From Sphingobium sufflavum (GTDB lineage: Bacteria; Pseudomonadota; Alphaproteobacteria; Sphingomonadales; Sphingomonadaceae): a stretch of 64,000 nt of DNA. A program made the position numbers and the translations under genes. Shown one piece after another: positions 42,400 through 51,815 of this stretch. Every line of letters begins with the position of its first letter. The first letter of the stretch is position 1. The DNA is taken from positions 124,001 through 188,000 of the forward strand of contig NZ_JAJSSH010000007.1 in the NCBI RefSeq assembly GCF_021403115.1. Reading direction: 5' to 3'. A model generated the notes under the pieces. That model saw nothing but the letters and a program-made list of their open reading frames with translations, made no database searches and had not been told where the DNA came from.

Positions 42400-43211
42400 C
42401 AGCCCGCCGGCTTGCCACCAAATATGTCGAGAAACCATGGGGCAGCGACCATCTGCCGCCGCTGTTCCCCGACGCCCATGGTCAGCGGATCGGCGAGGTC
42501 TGGTTCGACGGCCCGCCCGGCGAGCACCCCGCGCTGCTCGTCAAATATATCTTCACCAGCGAACGCCTGTCCATTCAGGTGCATCCGACCGACGCCCAGC
42601 GCCACGACCTCGGCCTGCCCAGCGGCAAGACGGAATGTTGGTACATATTGGATGCAGAGCCGGACGCCCGGCTCGGCCTCGGCACGCTCGCGCCCCTGTC
42701 CGGCGACGCCCTGCGCGCCGCCGCGCTCGACGGTTCCATCCAGCGGTTGATGGACTGGAAGCCCGCCCGCCCCGGCGACTTCTTCTTCGTGCCCGCCGGG
42801 ACCGTCCACGCCATCGGCGCGGGCATAACGCTGGTCGAGGTTCAGCAAAATGTCGACGTGACCTATCGCCTCTACGACTATGGCCGCCCGCGCGAACTGC
42901 ATCTGGACGATGGCGTGGCGGTCAGCGTCGCGGAACCCTATCGCCGCGCCGCGCCCAATCTGGCGGCGGTCGGCGCGGCGGACCTGCTCGACCGGTGGGA
43001 AGCGCCCTTCAGCCTCATCCTGCGCAGCCATGATGCGGGCGACGGCGCCACTATCGGCACGGCGGGCCAACCCGGCTGGTTCGTCCCGCTGACCGGCACC
43101 GGCACGCTGAACGGCCAGCCATGGGAGGCCGGGGAATGTTGGCTGCTCGACGGCCAGGCCGCACTGGCCTGCACCGCCCCCACCCGGACGCTGATCGCGA
43201 CGATCCCCTGA
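42396..43211 (+). CDS. manA: Class I mannose-6-phosphate isomerase
   Basis: A 271-residue type I phosphomannose isomerase (cupin fold), interconverting fructose-6-P and mannose-6-P. Zn ligands are visible in LSIQVHPTDAQ (Gln, His), GKTECWYIL (Glu), and PAGTVHAIGAGI (His); the core is VEVQQNVDVTYRLYDYGR. It uses GTG 42396, whose GTGA overlaps the amidohydrolase stop. It is convergent to the polysaccharide operon and likely supplies mannose precursors (mannose-1-P, GDP-mannose) for it. Confidence 0.88.
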   Translation: MTARRLATKYVEKPWGSDHLPPLFPDAHGQRIGEVWFDGPPGEHPALLVKYIFTSERLSIQVHPTDAQRHDLGLPSGKTECWYILDAEPDARLGLGTLAPLSGDALRAAALDGSIQRLMDWKPARPGDFFFVPAGTVHAIGAGITLVEVQQNVDVTYRLYDYGRPRELHLDDGVAVSVAEPYRRAAPNLAAVGAADLLDRWEAPFSLILRSHDAGDGATIGTAGQPGWFVPLTGTGTLNGQPWEAGECWLLDGQAALACTAPTRTLIATIP

Positions 43212-43269
43212 TGATCGCTTCGTCATTGCGAACGGAGCTAAGCGATCCCTGCACCGCGCCGCCCAGACT

Positions 43270-45057
43270 TCATCTATCCCCGATGCCGTCCACACCCGGC
43301 GTCGGCGCAATCACCGGCCGTCCGCACTTCAGCCTGTCCAGTTCCGCGCGCAGCCCATCCAGCCGTTCCGAATCGCCGCCCTGCGGATTGACCGCATGCA
43401 CGCCCAGCGCCCAGAATTGCCCATGGTCCATCACCGCAACCCGGTGCGTCGCGCACAGCGCCTGCACCTCCTCCTCATCCATCATGCTCAGCGACAATAT
43501 CGCCGGTCGCCCCAGCCGCCCTTGGTCGAAGCGCACCAGATCGGTCATGAAATAGCCGCCGCGCAGGTCCACCAGCACCGCATCCGCGCCACTCGCCCGC
43601 ATCGCCGCCATGGTCCGCGCATAGGGCCGCACATGCTGCTGCGTCGTCCCCAGTTGCCATGCCGCCGCGACCAGCGTGATCGCGCATCCCGCCCAGACCA
43701 GCCGCAACGGCCGCTTGCCCTCCGGCGACAACAGGCTCCAGCCATAGCCCGCCAGCAGGCACAGCGCGCCCAGCGACCCGTGCATATAGCGAAAGCCCCA
43801 GCCATAGCCCTGATACAGCGCGGTCGCGAAGCCGATGCCCACCACGCCCCACAGCGGCAGCAGGATCGGCGGCTCGCGCAACCAGACGCGCAGCGACCAT
43901 GGCAGCTTGCCCAGCGACAGCGCGCCCAGCGGCAGCAGCAGCGCGTTGTTCCACGCCATCAGCCGCCCGATGTTCAGCAGCGGCTGCCATTTGTCGAGCC
44001 GGTCGAACAGGCTGGCGACCTTGTCCTCCACCTCCGGCGCGCCGCGCGCGGCCCCGCCCAGCGGCGGGCCGAGCAGATGGGCGAGCAGCATCGGCCACAG
44101 CTTGGCCCAGATCACCACCGCCGCCCCCAGCGCGCCCGTCTGCACCAGCGCCGTCTTCCACCGCCCGCGCCAGAACAGCCACAGGATGAAGGGCGCGGCG
44201 AACAGGATCGGGAAATGCCATTGGTGCAGGCCCGCCGCCAGCACCAGCACCACCGCCGCCAGAGCGCCCCGCACCCGTCCCCCGCGCAGGATCAGCGCCA
44301 GCCACACCATGTTCAGCGCGAAATGGCTGGTCATCGCATAGGGGGTCATGGCGGTGGCGATCAGTTGCACCGACGTCAGCGCCAGGATCATCACCACCGC
44401 GCGCACATCCGCCCGGCGCGGGAACAGCGTCCGCGCCGCATCCCACAACGCCACCAGACCCACCCCCAGCATCACCGGGGCGGCGAGGTCGCCATCGCCC
44501 AGCGCCACGAACAGCGCCCGGATCGCGGCGTGCACAGGCAGGTAGATGGACGTCCACACCGTCCCCGCGCCATAGGGGCTGTAGAATTCCGGCATCATCG
44601 CGCGCGCATGGGGCATCCATTCCGCCGGGATCGGCCAGCCGATCCGCCCCTGCGCCAGATAGGCGCCCGCCAGCTCCACCATCACCTCGTCGCGCGACGG
44701 GCTATAGGCGTGAAAGATCAGGTCGCGCCCCAACCGCGCCGCGACGATGGCGACGACGATGGTCCCCGCAATGCCCCAGCGCGACGGCACGGCGGGCGGC
44801 CGCACCCCGCTGCGCCGGTCGAGCGGGATGAGCGCGAGGAGGCCCACGGCCAGCCCGATCAGCACCGGCATGTCCTGCCTCAGGAACAGATAGTCGGGCA
44901 GCGGCACGAACCGGTCCGGCGCGATATGCCAGCCCCATGTCGCCGCGTCCCAGATCAGGTAGAAGATCGCGCCCGCCAGCAGCATCGGCCACGCCGCCGG
45001 GCCACGCCCCCCGCCCGCGTTCAGCGACCGCCCGATGACGCCGTCACGCCCCGGCAT
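43270..45057 (-). CDS. Polytopic membrane protein, GT-C or Wzy-like
   Basis: A 595-residue protein with about ten or more membrane helices, last gene of the polysaccharide operon. The layout (early periplasmic loop with RDEVMVELAGAYLAQGR, helices such as VRAVVMILALTSVQLIATA, a soluble C-terminal tail) resembles GT-C glycosyltransferases of the ArnT/PMT type or an O-antigen polymerase. No known signature is clear. The loop with two acidic residues (RDEV) is the likely catalytic site if it is GT-C. It overlaps FkbM by 14 bases. Start 45057 is chosen for MPGRDGVIGRS. Confidence 0.7.
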   Translation of the reverse strand: MPGRDGVIGRSLNAGGGRGPAAWPMLLAGAIFYLIWDAATWGWHIAPDRFVPLPDYLFLRQDMPVLIGLAVGLLALIPLDRRSGVRPPAVPSRWGIAGTIVVAIVAARLGRDLIFHAYSPSRDEVMVELAGAYLAQGRIGWPIPAEWMPHARAMMPEFYSPYGAGTVWTSIYLPVHAAIRALFVALGDGDLAAPVMLGVGLVALWDAARTLFPRRADVRAVVMILALTSVQLIATAMTPYAMTSHFALNMVWLALILRGGRVRGALAAVVLVLAAGLHQWHFPILFAAPFILWLFWRGRWKTALVQTGALGAAVVIWAKLWPMLLAHLLGPPLGGAARGAPEVEDKVASLFDRLDKWQPLLNIGRLMAWNNALLLPLGALSLGKLPWSLRVWLREPPILLPLWGVVGIGFATALYQGYGWGFRYMHGSLGALCLLAGYGWSLLSPEGKRPLRLVWAGCAITLVAAAWQLGTTQQHVRPYARTMAAMRASGADAVLVDLRGGYFMTDLVRFDQGRLGRPAILSLSMMDEEEVQALCATHRVAVMDHGQFWALGVHAVNPQGGDSERLDGLRAELDRLKCGRPVIAPTPGVDGIGDR

Positions 45058-45838
45058 GGACTGGACCGCCCCCCGCCAGCAGGTTGTCCCGCACGAACAG
45101 GCCGTCCATTTCCACCAGCAGGGGGAAATGCCCCTTGTTGTTGGCGAAGAAGGCGTTGGGCGCAAAGCCCGCCTCCGCCAGCAGGTCGATCATGTCGCGA
45201 TAGACGGTCGCCCCGGCATAGAGCGGGCGCACCGCCAGTTCGGTCTGCACGCCCGCCATCAGGCGCAGGATCGGCCCCGCCCCCGTGCAGACGGATCGGT
45301 CATGCCCCTGCGTGTCCATCTTCAGGAAGGGGCGCAGGCTGCCGTGCTGCGCCGCCAGTTCCGGCCACAGCCCGTCCAGCCGCCGCGTCACCACATCCAC
45401 CGTCTGCGTCACCGCGTTGCGGCTCTGGAAAATCGCGTCCTGCTGCGCCACCGGGGCGTTGAGCGAACTGAACTGGTCCGCCGCCATGATGTTGAACGCG
45501 GCGGTGCCGTCGCTGTCCGACAGGGCGATGTTGTGGACATGCCAGTTTCCGTCCTTCGCCGCCCGCCGCTCCAGCGCGACAAAGACCGCCGGGTTCGGCT
45601 CGAACGACAGGATCGTGCCCTTGAAGCCAACATCCCGGCGCAGCATCGTCGCATATTGCCCCGCGTTCGCGCCCACGTCGATCACGCAGTCCACGCGGAA
45701 ATGCGCCAGAAAGCGGCGCAGCGCCACTATCTCGGGATATTGATGCTGCCGTCCGGCCAGACCCAGCCGCACCGCCAGCCAGCGGTCGCCCAGCTCACGG
45801 GCGTATCGTCCGCTGCCGCCCTGATCCCGACCGCTCAT
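45044..45838 (-). CDS. FkbM family methyltransferase
   Basis: A 264-residue SAM-dependent methyltransferase. The FkbM signature DCVIDVGANAGQYATML includes the SAM-binding Asp-x-Gly; FEPNPAVFVALERRA follows, and PFLKMDTQGHD is the metal/catalytic region. FkbM proteins O-methylate sugars or polyketides and are common in exopolysaccharide clusters. Start 45838 (MSGRDQGG) is chosen over 45895. It lies 16 bases after the GT4 gene's stop and overlaps the downstream membrane protein. Confidence 0.88.
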   Translation of the reverse strand: MSGRDQGGSGRYARELGDRWLAVRLGLAGRQHQYPEIVALRRFLAHFRVDCVIDVGANAGQYATMLRRDVGFKGTILSFEPNPAVFVALERRAAKDGNWHVHNIALSDSDGTAAFNIMAADQFSSLNAPVAQQDAIFQSRNAVTQTVDVVTRRLDGLWPELAAQHGSLRPFLKMDTQGHDRSVCTGAGPILRLMAGVQTELAVRPLYAGATVYRDMIDLLAEAGFAPNAFFANNKGHFPLLVEMDGLFVRDNLLAGGGPVHAGA

Positions 45839-45854
45839 GCCATCATCCCCCCGG

Positions 45855-47009
45855 TCATCCTTCACGCCCCCACGCCGCTTCGATCGCGCGGTCATAGACC
45901 ACAGCGGTCAGCGCCGCCGCCTCGTCCCAATTGCCCAATGTCGCGCCCAGCGCCAGCGCGGCCCGCGCTCCGGCCTCACGCGCCTGCGCCGACCGGACCA
46001 GCGGACGCAGGCCATCGGCCAGCGCGCCCGCGTCGCCCGCCGTCACCCGTGTCGCCGCGCCCTCCGGCAACCGGGCGAACATGCCGCTCTCGCTCGTAAT
46101 CATCGCCGCGCCATAATGGCAAGCGGACAGAAAGGCACCGCTGGAATCGATATGCCGGTACGGAAAGGCAATAATATCCGCCCGGCGCAGATGCGCGTCC
46201 AGCCGCGGCTCGGTCAGGAAGCCGAGGTCGAGGATCAGCCGGTTGCCGAACCCTGCCGCCCGCACCCGCTCCACCAGCGCGTCGATGGCCATGAACGGCT
46301 GCCCCGCCACCGCCAAATCGAAATCAGTACCCTCGCCCCACAGGGTCAGCGCGGCCTCGACCAGCAGGTCGAACCCCTTGTACGGCTTGATCGTCCCGAA
46401 GAAGAGGATGCGCGGGCGCGGCGACGGCGGCACGGCGGCCAGCATCCGCTCGTCCGCGCGCGCCAGATGCATCGGCGGATGCGGCACGATGGCGACCGGC
46501 ACCGTAATCCCCCGCTCCTCCAGCACCGCCCGCGTCTCCTCGCCATGCACGATCAGCGCGTCGAAACGGCGCAGCAGGTCGAAATAGCCGCTGCCCTGCA
46601 TCGCCTCCTTCGCGCCGTCGCCATGGAAGGGCTTGGCGTTGTGGACGGTGTGGACCAGCGCATGGCGCGGCGACAGTCGCCGCAACCAGTGCGCGTCCGC
46701 CCATGCAAAGGGCAGCCACTGCCAGTGGACCACCTGCGCGCCCGCGAACAAGGCCCGCGACCCTGCCAGCGCGCTGCCCAGATATTCGGCCGCCTTCGCC
46801 CCCTGCTTCGCCTTGCCGCCACCGGGCAGCGCCTCGCTGAACCGGAAGAATCGCGGCGCATAGGCATAGCCCTGCGGCACGATCGCATCGGTCGCGCGCA
46901 GCGGCCTGCCCGCCAGCGTCACCGCATGGCCCGCCCGTGCAAGGCCACCGCACAACCCGTCGTCATAGCGACCGGTGAACAGCGACGGGTCTGCCATGAT
47001 GATCTTCAT
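45855..47009 (-). CDS. Glycosyltransferase family 4-like (GT-B)
   Basis: A 384-residue glycosyltransferase with two Rossmann-type halves. The N-terminal domain is MKIIMADPSLFTG...HTVHNAKPF; the C-terminal donor domain is PRILFFGTIKPYKGFDLLVEA, IAFPYRHIDSSGAFLSA (E/D-x7-E-like region with SGAFLSA) and GDAGALADGLRPL. It is likely a retaining transferase using a sugar nucleotide, on the cytosolic face. It overlaps the flippase stop by four bases (ATGA). The longer open frame to 47249 is antisense in character and rejected. Confidence 0.85.
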   Translation of the reverse strand: MKIIMADPSLFTGRYDDGLCGGLARAGHAVTLAGRPLRATDAIVPQGYAYAPRFFRFSEALPGGGKAKQGAKAAEYLGSALAGSRALFAGAQVVHWQWLPFAWADAHWLRRLSPRHALVHTVHNAKPFHGDGAKEAMQGSGYFDLLRRFDALIVHGEETRAVLEERGITVPVAIVPHPPMHLARADERMLAAVPPSPRPRILFFGTIKPYKGFDLLVEAALTLWGEGTDFDLAVAGQPFMAIDALVERVRAAGFGNRLILDLGFLTEPRLDAHLRRADIIAFPYRHIDSSGAFLSACHYGAAMITSESGMFARLPEGAATRVTAGDAGALADGLRPLVRSAQAREAGARAALALGATLGNWDEAAALTAVVYDRAIEAAWGREG

Positions 47010-48355
47010 GCCCGCACCATCCCTCTCAGCAACTGCCCGTGCCGCAGCCCCAGCGCGACATGCACCCCGGCATAGAGGATGGCGAAGCACAGCGCGAACG
47101 GCTCCCCCGTCACCCGCGCCGCCCATGCCGCCCCGGCAACGCTCGCCAGCGACAGGATCAGGAACGCCACCGATGTCGGCAACAGCGCCCCGAACCGCCC
47201 CACCCCATTGTGCACGAAGGTGGAGACGCACAGCATCGCCAGCCCGCACAGCAACACCGCCAGCGCCACCAATTCCGCCAGCGTCAGCACCGCCTTGCCA
47301 TCGAACAGCACGCCCGACAGCCGCCCGCCGAGGATCAGCAGAACCAGCCCCAGCGCCCCCGCCGCGCCCAGCGCCAGCCAGCGGATTCGCCCGATCAGCT
47401 CGCGCACCCGCGCCGTCCGCCCCTCATGCCATGCCGCCGTCAGGCGGGGCAGCGCGGCCTCCGTCAGGGCGCGGATCACCGCCGTCAGCGCGCGGCTGAT
47501 CTTGTAGATGAAATCGAACACCAGCAACGGCCTCGGATCGTTCGTCACCATCGCAATGCCGAAATAGGGCGCGGTATAGGCCGCGACATCGGACAGGGTC
47601 AGCGCCATCGTCGTGCCCATGTCGCGCATATAGGTGCGCCACACCACGGCCATCTCCACCCCGCGCAACCACCAGTCGGCCCCGCGCATCCCCGTCGACG
47701 CATGGATCACCGCCAGCCCGATGGCCAGCCCCGCCGCCGCCAGCCCGATCTGCACGAACACCGACCACAGGATGGGCAGGCCGACCAGCGCCAGCAGCAG
47801 GACCAGCAGCGACAGCCCCCGCCGCACCGCATCGACCAGCTCCCACAACAGATTATGGTCCAGCGCCGCCATCGCCCGCTTGACCAATATGCCAAAGATA
47901 TTGGCGGCGGTCAGCAGGTAGAAGGCCAGGAACAGCCCCGGCCGTTCCGTCGGGATATGCCCCGTCACGATCCCCCCGCCGATCAGCAGCGCCCCCGTCA
48001 GCACCACCGCCATCATGAAGGCCAGCAGCACCGCCATGTCGCGCGGGTGGAAATCGCCGCCGTCCCCTGTCGCCGCGCTCGCTCCCTCCAGCCGGAACCG
48101 CCGCAACCGCGCATAGATGATGCCGGAAAAGCCGAAATCGGCGGAAACGGTGAAATTGGCGAAGGCGACCAGCAGCAGGAACGCCCGAAATTCCGCGATG
48201 GGCAGCAACCGCACAAAGACGAAGGTGACGGCAAAGCCCCAGGACATCGCCAGCCCGACATTGGCCAGTTTCAGCGCGGCCAGCGCCCGCGGGTCATGTT
48301 CCAGCCTGCCGATGGGCGCCCATAGCGAGCGCACTCCGGCGTATCGGTCCGTCAC
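47006..48355 (-). CDS. Polysaccharide flippase (Wzx-like, MATE/MVF superfamily)
   Basis: A 449-residue polytopic membrane protein with about 12-14 helices (for example GFAVTFVFVRLL, AFLLLVAFANFTVSADFGFSG, GLSLLVLLLALVGLPILW). It is typical of Wzx-type lipid-linked oligosaccharide flippases. FGFSGIIYARL is close to the N-terminal family block. GTG 48355 is selected because it overlaps the stop of the upstream methyltransferase (GTGA). An upstream extension to 48589 is not membrane-like and is rejected. Confidence 0.82.
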   Translation of the reverse strand: MTDRYAGVRSLWAPIGRLEHDPRALAALKLANVGLAMSWGFAVTFVFVRLLPIAEFRAFLLLVAFANFTVSADFGFSGIIYARLRRFRLEGASAATGDGGDFHPRDMAVLLAFMMAVVLTGALLIGGGIVTGHIPTERPGLFLAFYLLTAANIFGILVKRAMAALDHNLLWELVDAVRRGLSLLVLLLALVGLPILWSVFVQIGLAAAGLAIGLAVIHASTGMRGADWWLRGVEMAVVWRTYMRDMGTTMALTLSDVAAYTAPYFGIAMVTNDPRPLLVFDFIYKISRALTAVIRALTEAALPRLTAAWHEGRTARVRELIGRIRWLALGAAGALGLVLLILGGRLSGVLFDGKAVLTLAELVALAVLLCGLAMLCVSTFVHNGVGRFGALLPTSVAFLILSLASVAGAAWAARVTGEPFALCFAILYAGVHVALGLRHGQLLRGMVRA

Positions 48356-49086
48356 CGCCGCGCCCGGAACAGCACGTCGTCGATGGCCATGGTCGCCACG
48401 TCGCCCGGCGGCAGGTCGCGCGCCGCGATCACCTCCACGCTCAGGCCGGCGGTGGCGATGCGCTCGGCAAAGTCCAGCCCATATTGCCGCACATGGTCCC
48501 ACTGGCCGAAGCGGCGCTCCCGCTCCCTCCCCGACAGGTCCATCGCGCCATCCTCGCTGGGCTTGGCCCACAGCGGCACGATCAGCCACGCCTCCCCACC
48601 GGGCTTCAGAGAGCGGGCGATGTTGGACAGAACCCGCGCATCGTCCGGCACATGCTCCATCACATGGCTGGCGTAGATGCGGTCGAAGCGCGCCTCATGC
48701 TCCAGTTCCATCAGGTCCACCCGCTGCATCCCCGGCACCGTATAGCGCGACGGGTCGATGTCGGCGGGCACATAGTCGCCCGCGCCGCTGCGGAACCGCT
48801 CGACCAGACTGCCCTCGTTGGGCGCGCAATGCAGCACCGCGCCACCCGGCGGCAGCGCGATCGTGCCGCGATCGAGGAGATAGTGCATCAGCCGTTCGCG
48901 CGGGGAGGAACCGCACCGGGGGCACCCCCACGCCCGCGCCTCGCCATAGCGGAAGAAGCCCGGCACCGTCGCATGGCAGGCCGGGCAGCCATAGGCGCCC
49001 TTCTCCCCCGCCGCCATCCGCAGGCGCAGCGCGGCACGGGTCAGATGCTTGCCCGCCGCCTTGGCCACACGTTGCGCGGTAATCAT
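48352..49086 (-). CDS. SAM-dependent methyltransferase with N-terminal Zn ribbon
   Basis: A 244-residue methyltransferase. A zinc-binding pair (YGCPACHATV and GCPRCGSSPRERL) lies at residues about 30-60. The core follows: VLHCAPNEGSLVERF in place of a classic Gly loop, IDPSRYT, FDRIYASHVMEHVPDDARVL, LKPGGEAWLIVPL. Such Zn-ribbon SAM proteins occur in sugar clusters and usually modify deoxysugars. It begins with ATG 49086 overlapping the GT2 stop by four bases and ends overlapping the flippase start. Confidence 0.83.
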   Translation of the reverse strand: MITAQRVAKAAGKHLTRAALRLRMAAGEKGAYGCPACHATVPGFFRYGEARAWGCPRCGSSPRERLMHYLLDRGTIALPPGGAVLHCAPNEGSLVERFRSGAGDYVPADIDPSRYTVPGMQRVDLMELEHEARFDRIYASHVMEHVPDDARVLSNIARSLKPGGEAWLIVPLWAKPSEDGAMDLSGRERERRFGQWDHVRQYGLDFAERIATAGLSVEVIAARDLPPGDVATMAIDDVLFRARR

Positions 49087-50276
49087 GCTTCCGGCCCCTT
49101 CCCCACAGGCAGATTCTCCATCCGCGGCGCGTCCATCCGCGACTTCGCCGGTTGCCAGAGCGTGAAGTCCCGCCCCCGCGCCGCCAGCATGATCCCCCGC
49201 ATCGTCGCGCCATAGGCCAGCACGATGTCGGTCAGCGATGCCAGCATCCCCGTCCGCTTGCCATAGCCCATCGACAGCAGCCCGCAACCGAACAGGAATA
49301 TGCCCACAGCGCCCAGCGGATGCCATTGCCACAGCAGGACCAGCGCCGCGATGCCGCCCGTCGCCATCCACAGCGCCCCGAACCAGCGCACGATCTTGCG
49401 CGACGCGTATTTGAAGCGGTCGATGCCCGCCATCCGCCGCAACTGGGGCCGCAGATAGCGATGCGTGTGCCAGGCCCGCGCCGCGATCCGCACCTTGCGC
49501 CGCATCTCGTCCTCACGCTTGCCGACCATCATCTCGCGCGCGACGACATCCTTCGCCTTGATGAGGCGACGCCCGGCGAACACCACGCTCATCGACACGA
49601 CCAGATCGTCCAGCACGCTGTCCGGGAAATCGGGGTAGAGTTCGCGCCGGATGGAGAAGATGGAGCCGTCCGCGCCCATCACATTGCCGCTGCGCGATTC
49701 CCGGTCCTTCAACCCTTCCTCGATCCGCCAGTACAGCCCGCCGACCTGCGCGGAGGAACTCGCCCCCTCGCCGTCATAGACCAGCGATCCCAGAACGCCG
49801 CCGATCAGCGGGTCGGCGTAATAGGCGAGCAGCCGCGCCACCGCATCCTCCGCCAGCGTCACATTGGCGTCGGTGAAGATGATGACATCGCCCCGCGCCC
49901 GCGCCGCCAGCGTCTTCATGCCGCGCGCCTTGCCCGCGCGCCCCGGCCCGTGCACCGGCGTCAAAATATCCGCCGCCGCGTCGAGCAGCGCCGCCGTCCC
50001 GTCCGCCGACCCGTCATTATAGGCGAGGATCTCCAGCGCCGGATGCCGGGCCTTGAGCGCGCGCAGATTGGCGATCTTGTCCGGCAGCGACGCCGCCTCA
50101 TTATAGGCGCAGAAGACCAGCGTGGCGGACGGCAGCGCCTCGCCCCGCATCGGGCGCATCACCGGCCGCTCCTGCAACCGACCCAGTATCGCGGGATAGA
50201 CGACGAACGGCCACAGCAGCAGCAGGATGCTGAGCAACAGCATGACAATGGCGGCGGCGATCATCGCGCAGCCCAC
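49083..50276 (-). CDS. Glycosyltransferase family 2, membrane-bound
   Basis: A 397-residue GT2 protein. An N-terminal helix (MIAAAIVMLLLSILLLLWPFV) is followed by the GT-A domain: VFCAYNEAASLPDKIANL, AYNDGSADGTA, DVIIFTDANVTLA (DxD-like), NVMGADGSIF and the acceptor-site SVLDDLVVSM, and two C-terminal helices. Likely inverting, adding a sugar on the cytosolic face to the lipid-linked chain. It is 15 bases after the initiating transferase gene and overlaps the methyltransferase by four. Confidence 0.88.
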   Translation of the reverse strand: MGCAMIAAAIVMLLLSILLLLWPFVVYPAILGRLQERPVMRPMRGEALPSATLVFCAYNEAASLPDKIANLRALKARHPALEILAYNDGSADGTAALLDAAADILTPVHGPGRAGKARGMKTLAARARGDVIIFTDANVTLAEDAVARLLAYYADPLIGGVLGSLVYDGEGASSSAQVGGLYWRIEEGLKDRESRSGNVMGADGSIFSIRRELYPDFPDSVLDDLVVSMSVVFAGRRLIKAKDVVAREMMVGKREDEMRRKVRIAARAWHTHRYLRPQLRRMAGIDRFKYASRKIVRWFGALWMATGGIAALVLLWQWHPLGAVGIFLFGCGLLSMGYGKRTGMLASLTDIVLAYGATMRGIMLAARGRDFTLWQPAKSRMDAPRMENLPVGKGPEA

Positions 50277-50291
50277 GCCCCGACCCGCATC

Positions 50292-51662
50292 TCAGAACGC
50301 ATTGTCATGCGCCAGCACGCGCAGCGTCGCCGCGATGATGCCCAGATCGCGCCAGATCGACCAGTTGGTGACATATTCCAGATCGGATTGCAGGCGATTG
50401 ACCAGGTCCTCATGCTTGTCGGTGGGGCCTCTGTGCCCCCGCACCTGCGCGAGGCCGGTCATGCCCGGCTTGATGCAGTGACGCGCCCAATAGCGATGAT
50501 CGACTTCCCAGTACAGGCTGTCGGCGGCCTTTGCGGCGGGCGCGTGCGGACGCGGGCCGACGATGCTCATGTCGCCGATCAACACGTTGAAAAGCTGGGG
50601 CAGTTCGTCGATGCTGGTGCGGCGCAATATGTCGCCGATCCGGGTCACGCGCGGGTCGTTCTTCTGGGTGAGCTGGTTCGCCGCCGCGTCCGCCATGCCA
50701 TGGTGCATGGTGCGGAATTTCAGGATCATGAAGGGCGCGGCGTCCCGGCCCAGCCGCGCCTGCCGGAACAGGATCGGCCCCGCGCCCGACACGCGCACCG
50801 CGATCGCCGCCACGATCAGCACCGGCGACAACAGGATGATCGCGGCGGCGCTCAGCACGATGTCCAGCAACCGCTTGAGCAGCCGGTCGCGGAACGCCAG
50901 CGGGCCGGACGCGACCACGATGGTCGGATGATCCTCGAACGCGCCGATCTTGGCCGGGGCCAGCCGGCGCAGTTCGGGCAGCAATATCTCCGCCTTGGCC
51001 GACAGGGAGGCCAGCGCGATGCCCCAGGCGTCCACCCGGTCCGCCGCGCAGGACACCACCACCCGCTCCGCCGTGCCGACCAGCGCCGCCAGCCGCGCCG
51101 CCGTCGCCGCGTCATGGCAGGTGGGGTCCAGCCCCGCCGCCCGTGCGTCCACCACATCCACCACCTCGGCCAGGCTGGACGCGTCGAACGGCTCGCCATC
51201 CTCGATCAGGACGGTCAGGTGCGGCGTCTCGCCCACCACCGCGCGCGCCATGCTGTCCGCCAGCCCGCGCGCCCAGACCAGACCGCCAGCGCCCAGAAAC
51301 AGCCCGACCGCAAAGGTCAGGCGCGACAGCCGCTCCGCAATCTTGCCGAAATAGACGATCAGCAGCATCAGCATCGCCGCCTGCCCCAGCGCGAACAGCG
51401 CCTTCCACGCCGTCTGCCGCCGCCGCCCGATGGCGTGAAAGCCATAGACGCCGCCATGCACCGCCAGCAGGATATAGACCGGCGCGATCATCGCGAACAT
51501 GACGAGGCCGTGCGGCTTGCCCGGCTGTCCCTGAAAATTGCCCAGCACCAGATAATTGGCGAGCGCGAACGCCACCGCCAGCACGGCGATGTCCACCATG
51601 ATCGACAGGATATAGAGGCGAAACCGCGCCGCTTCCCGCGAATATGCCTTGGGGCCGCTCAT
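50292..51662 (-). CDS. Polyprenyl-phosphate sugar-1-phosphate transferase (WcaJ/GumD-like)
   Basis: A 456-residue initiating enzyme. Four or five N-terminal helices and a central soluble CoA-binding-like region are followed by the C-terminal transferase domain: RDRLLKRLLDIVLSAAAI, LFRQARLGRDAAPFMILKF, RTSIDELPQLFNVL, DMSIVGPRPHAP and IKPGMTGLAQVRG. It puts the first sugar phosphate on undecaprenyl phosphate. It is the first gene of a seven-gene minus-strand operon and likely sets the flux. Start at MSGPKAYSRE (51662). Confidence 0.9.
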   Translation of the reverse strand: MSGPKAYSREAARFRLYILSIMVDIAVLAVAFALANYLVLGNFQGQPGKPHGLVMFAMIAPVYILLAVHGGVYGFHAIGRRRQTAWKALFALGQAAMLMLLIVYFGKIAERLSRLTFAVGLFLGAGGLVWARGLADSMARAVVGETPHLTVLIEDGEPFDASSLAEVVDVVDARAAGLDPTCHDAATAARLAALVGTAERVVVSCAADRVDAWGIALASLSAKAEILLPELRRLAPAKIGAFEDHPTIVVASGPLAFRDRLLKRLLDIVLSAAAIILLSPVLIVAAIAVRVSGAGPILFRQARLGRDAAPFMILKFRTMHHGMADAAANQLTQKNDPRVTRIGDILRRTSIDELPQLFNVLIGDMSIVGPRPHAPAAKAADSLYWEVDHRYWARHCIKPGMTGLAQVRGHRGPTDKHEDLVNRLQSDLEYVTNWSIWRDLGIIAATLRVLAHDNAF

Positions 51663-51815
51663 CCCCCGCGCGCCTATGCCTGTGCGGGCCAAGCGTCAAC
51701 GGGGATATGATGACGCGGGTGGATTTGGGCGGCGGATGCGGGACCAGGTCGGTCGATCCATGCCGGTTGACGGCGCTCTGTCAGCCGTCATTGTCTGGGA
51801 TATATTCCGGGAACC

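Noticed and set aside
43396-45462. 688-codon plus-strand open frame
   Set aside because: Opposite the polytopic protein and FkbM genes; almost wholly His, Arg, Gln and Pro.
49152-51710. 852-codon plus-strand open frame
   Set aside because: Antisense of the GT2 and sugar-transferase genes; composition is Arg/Gln/His/Pro with no domain.
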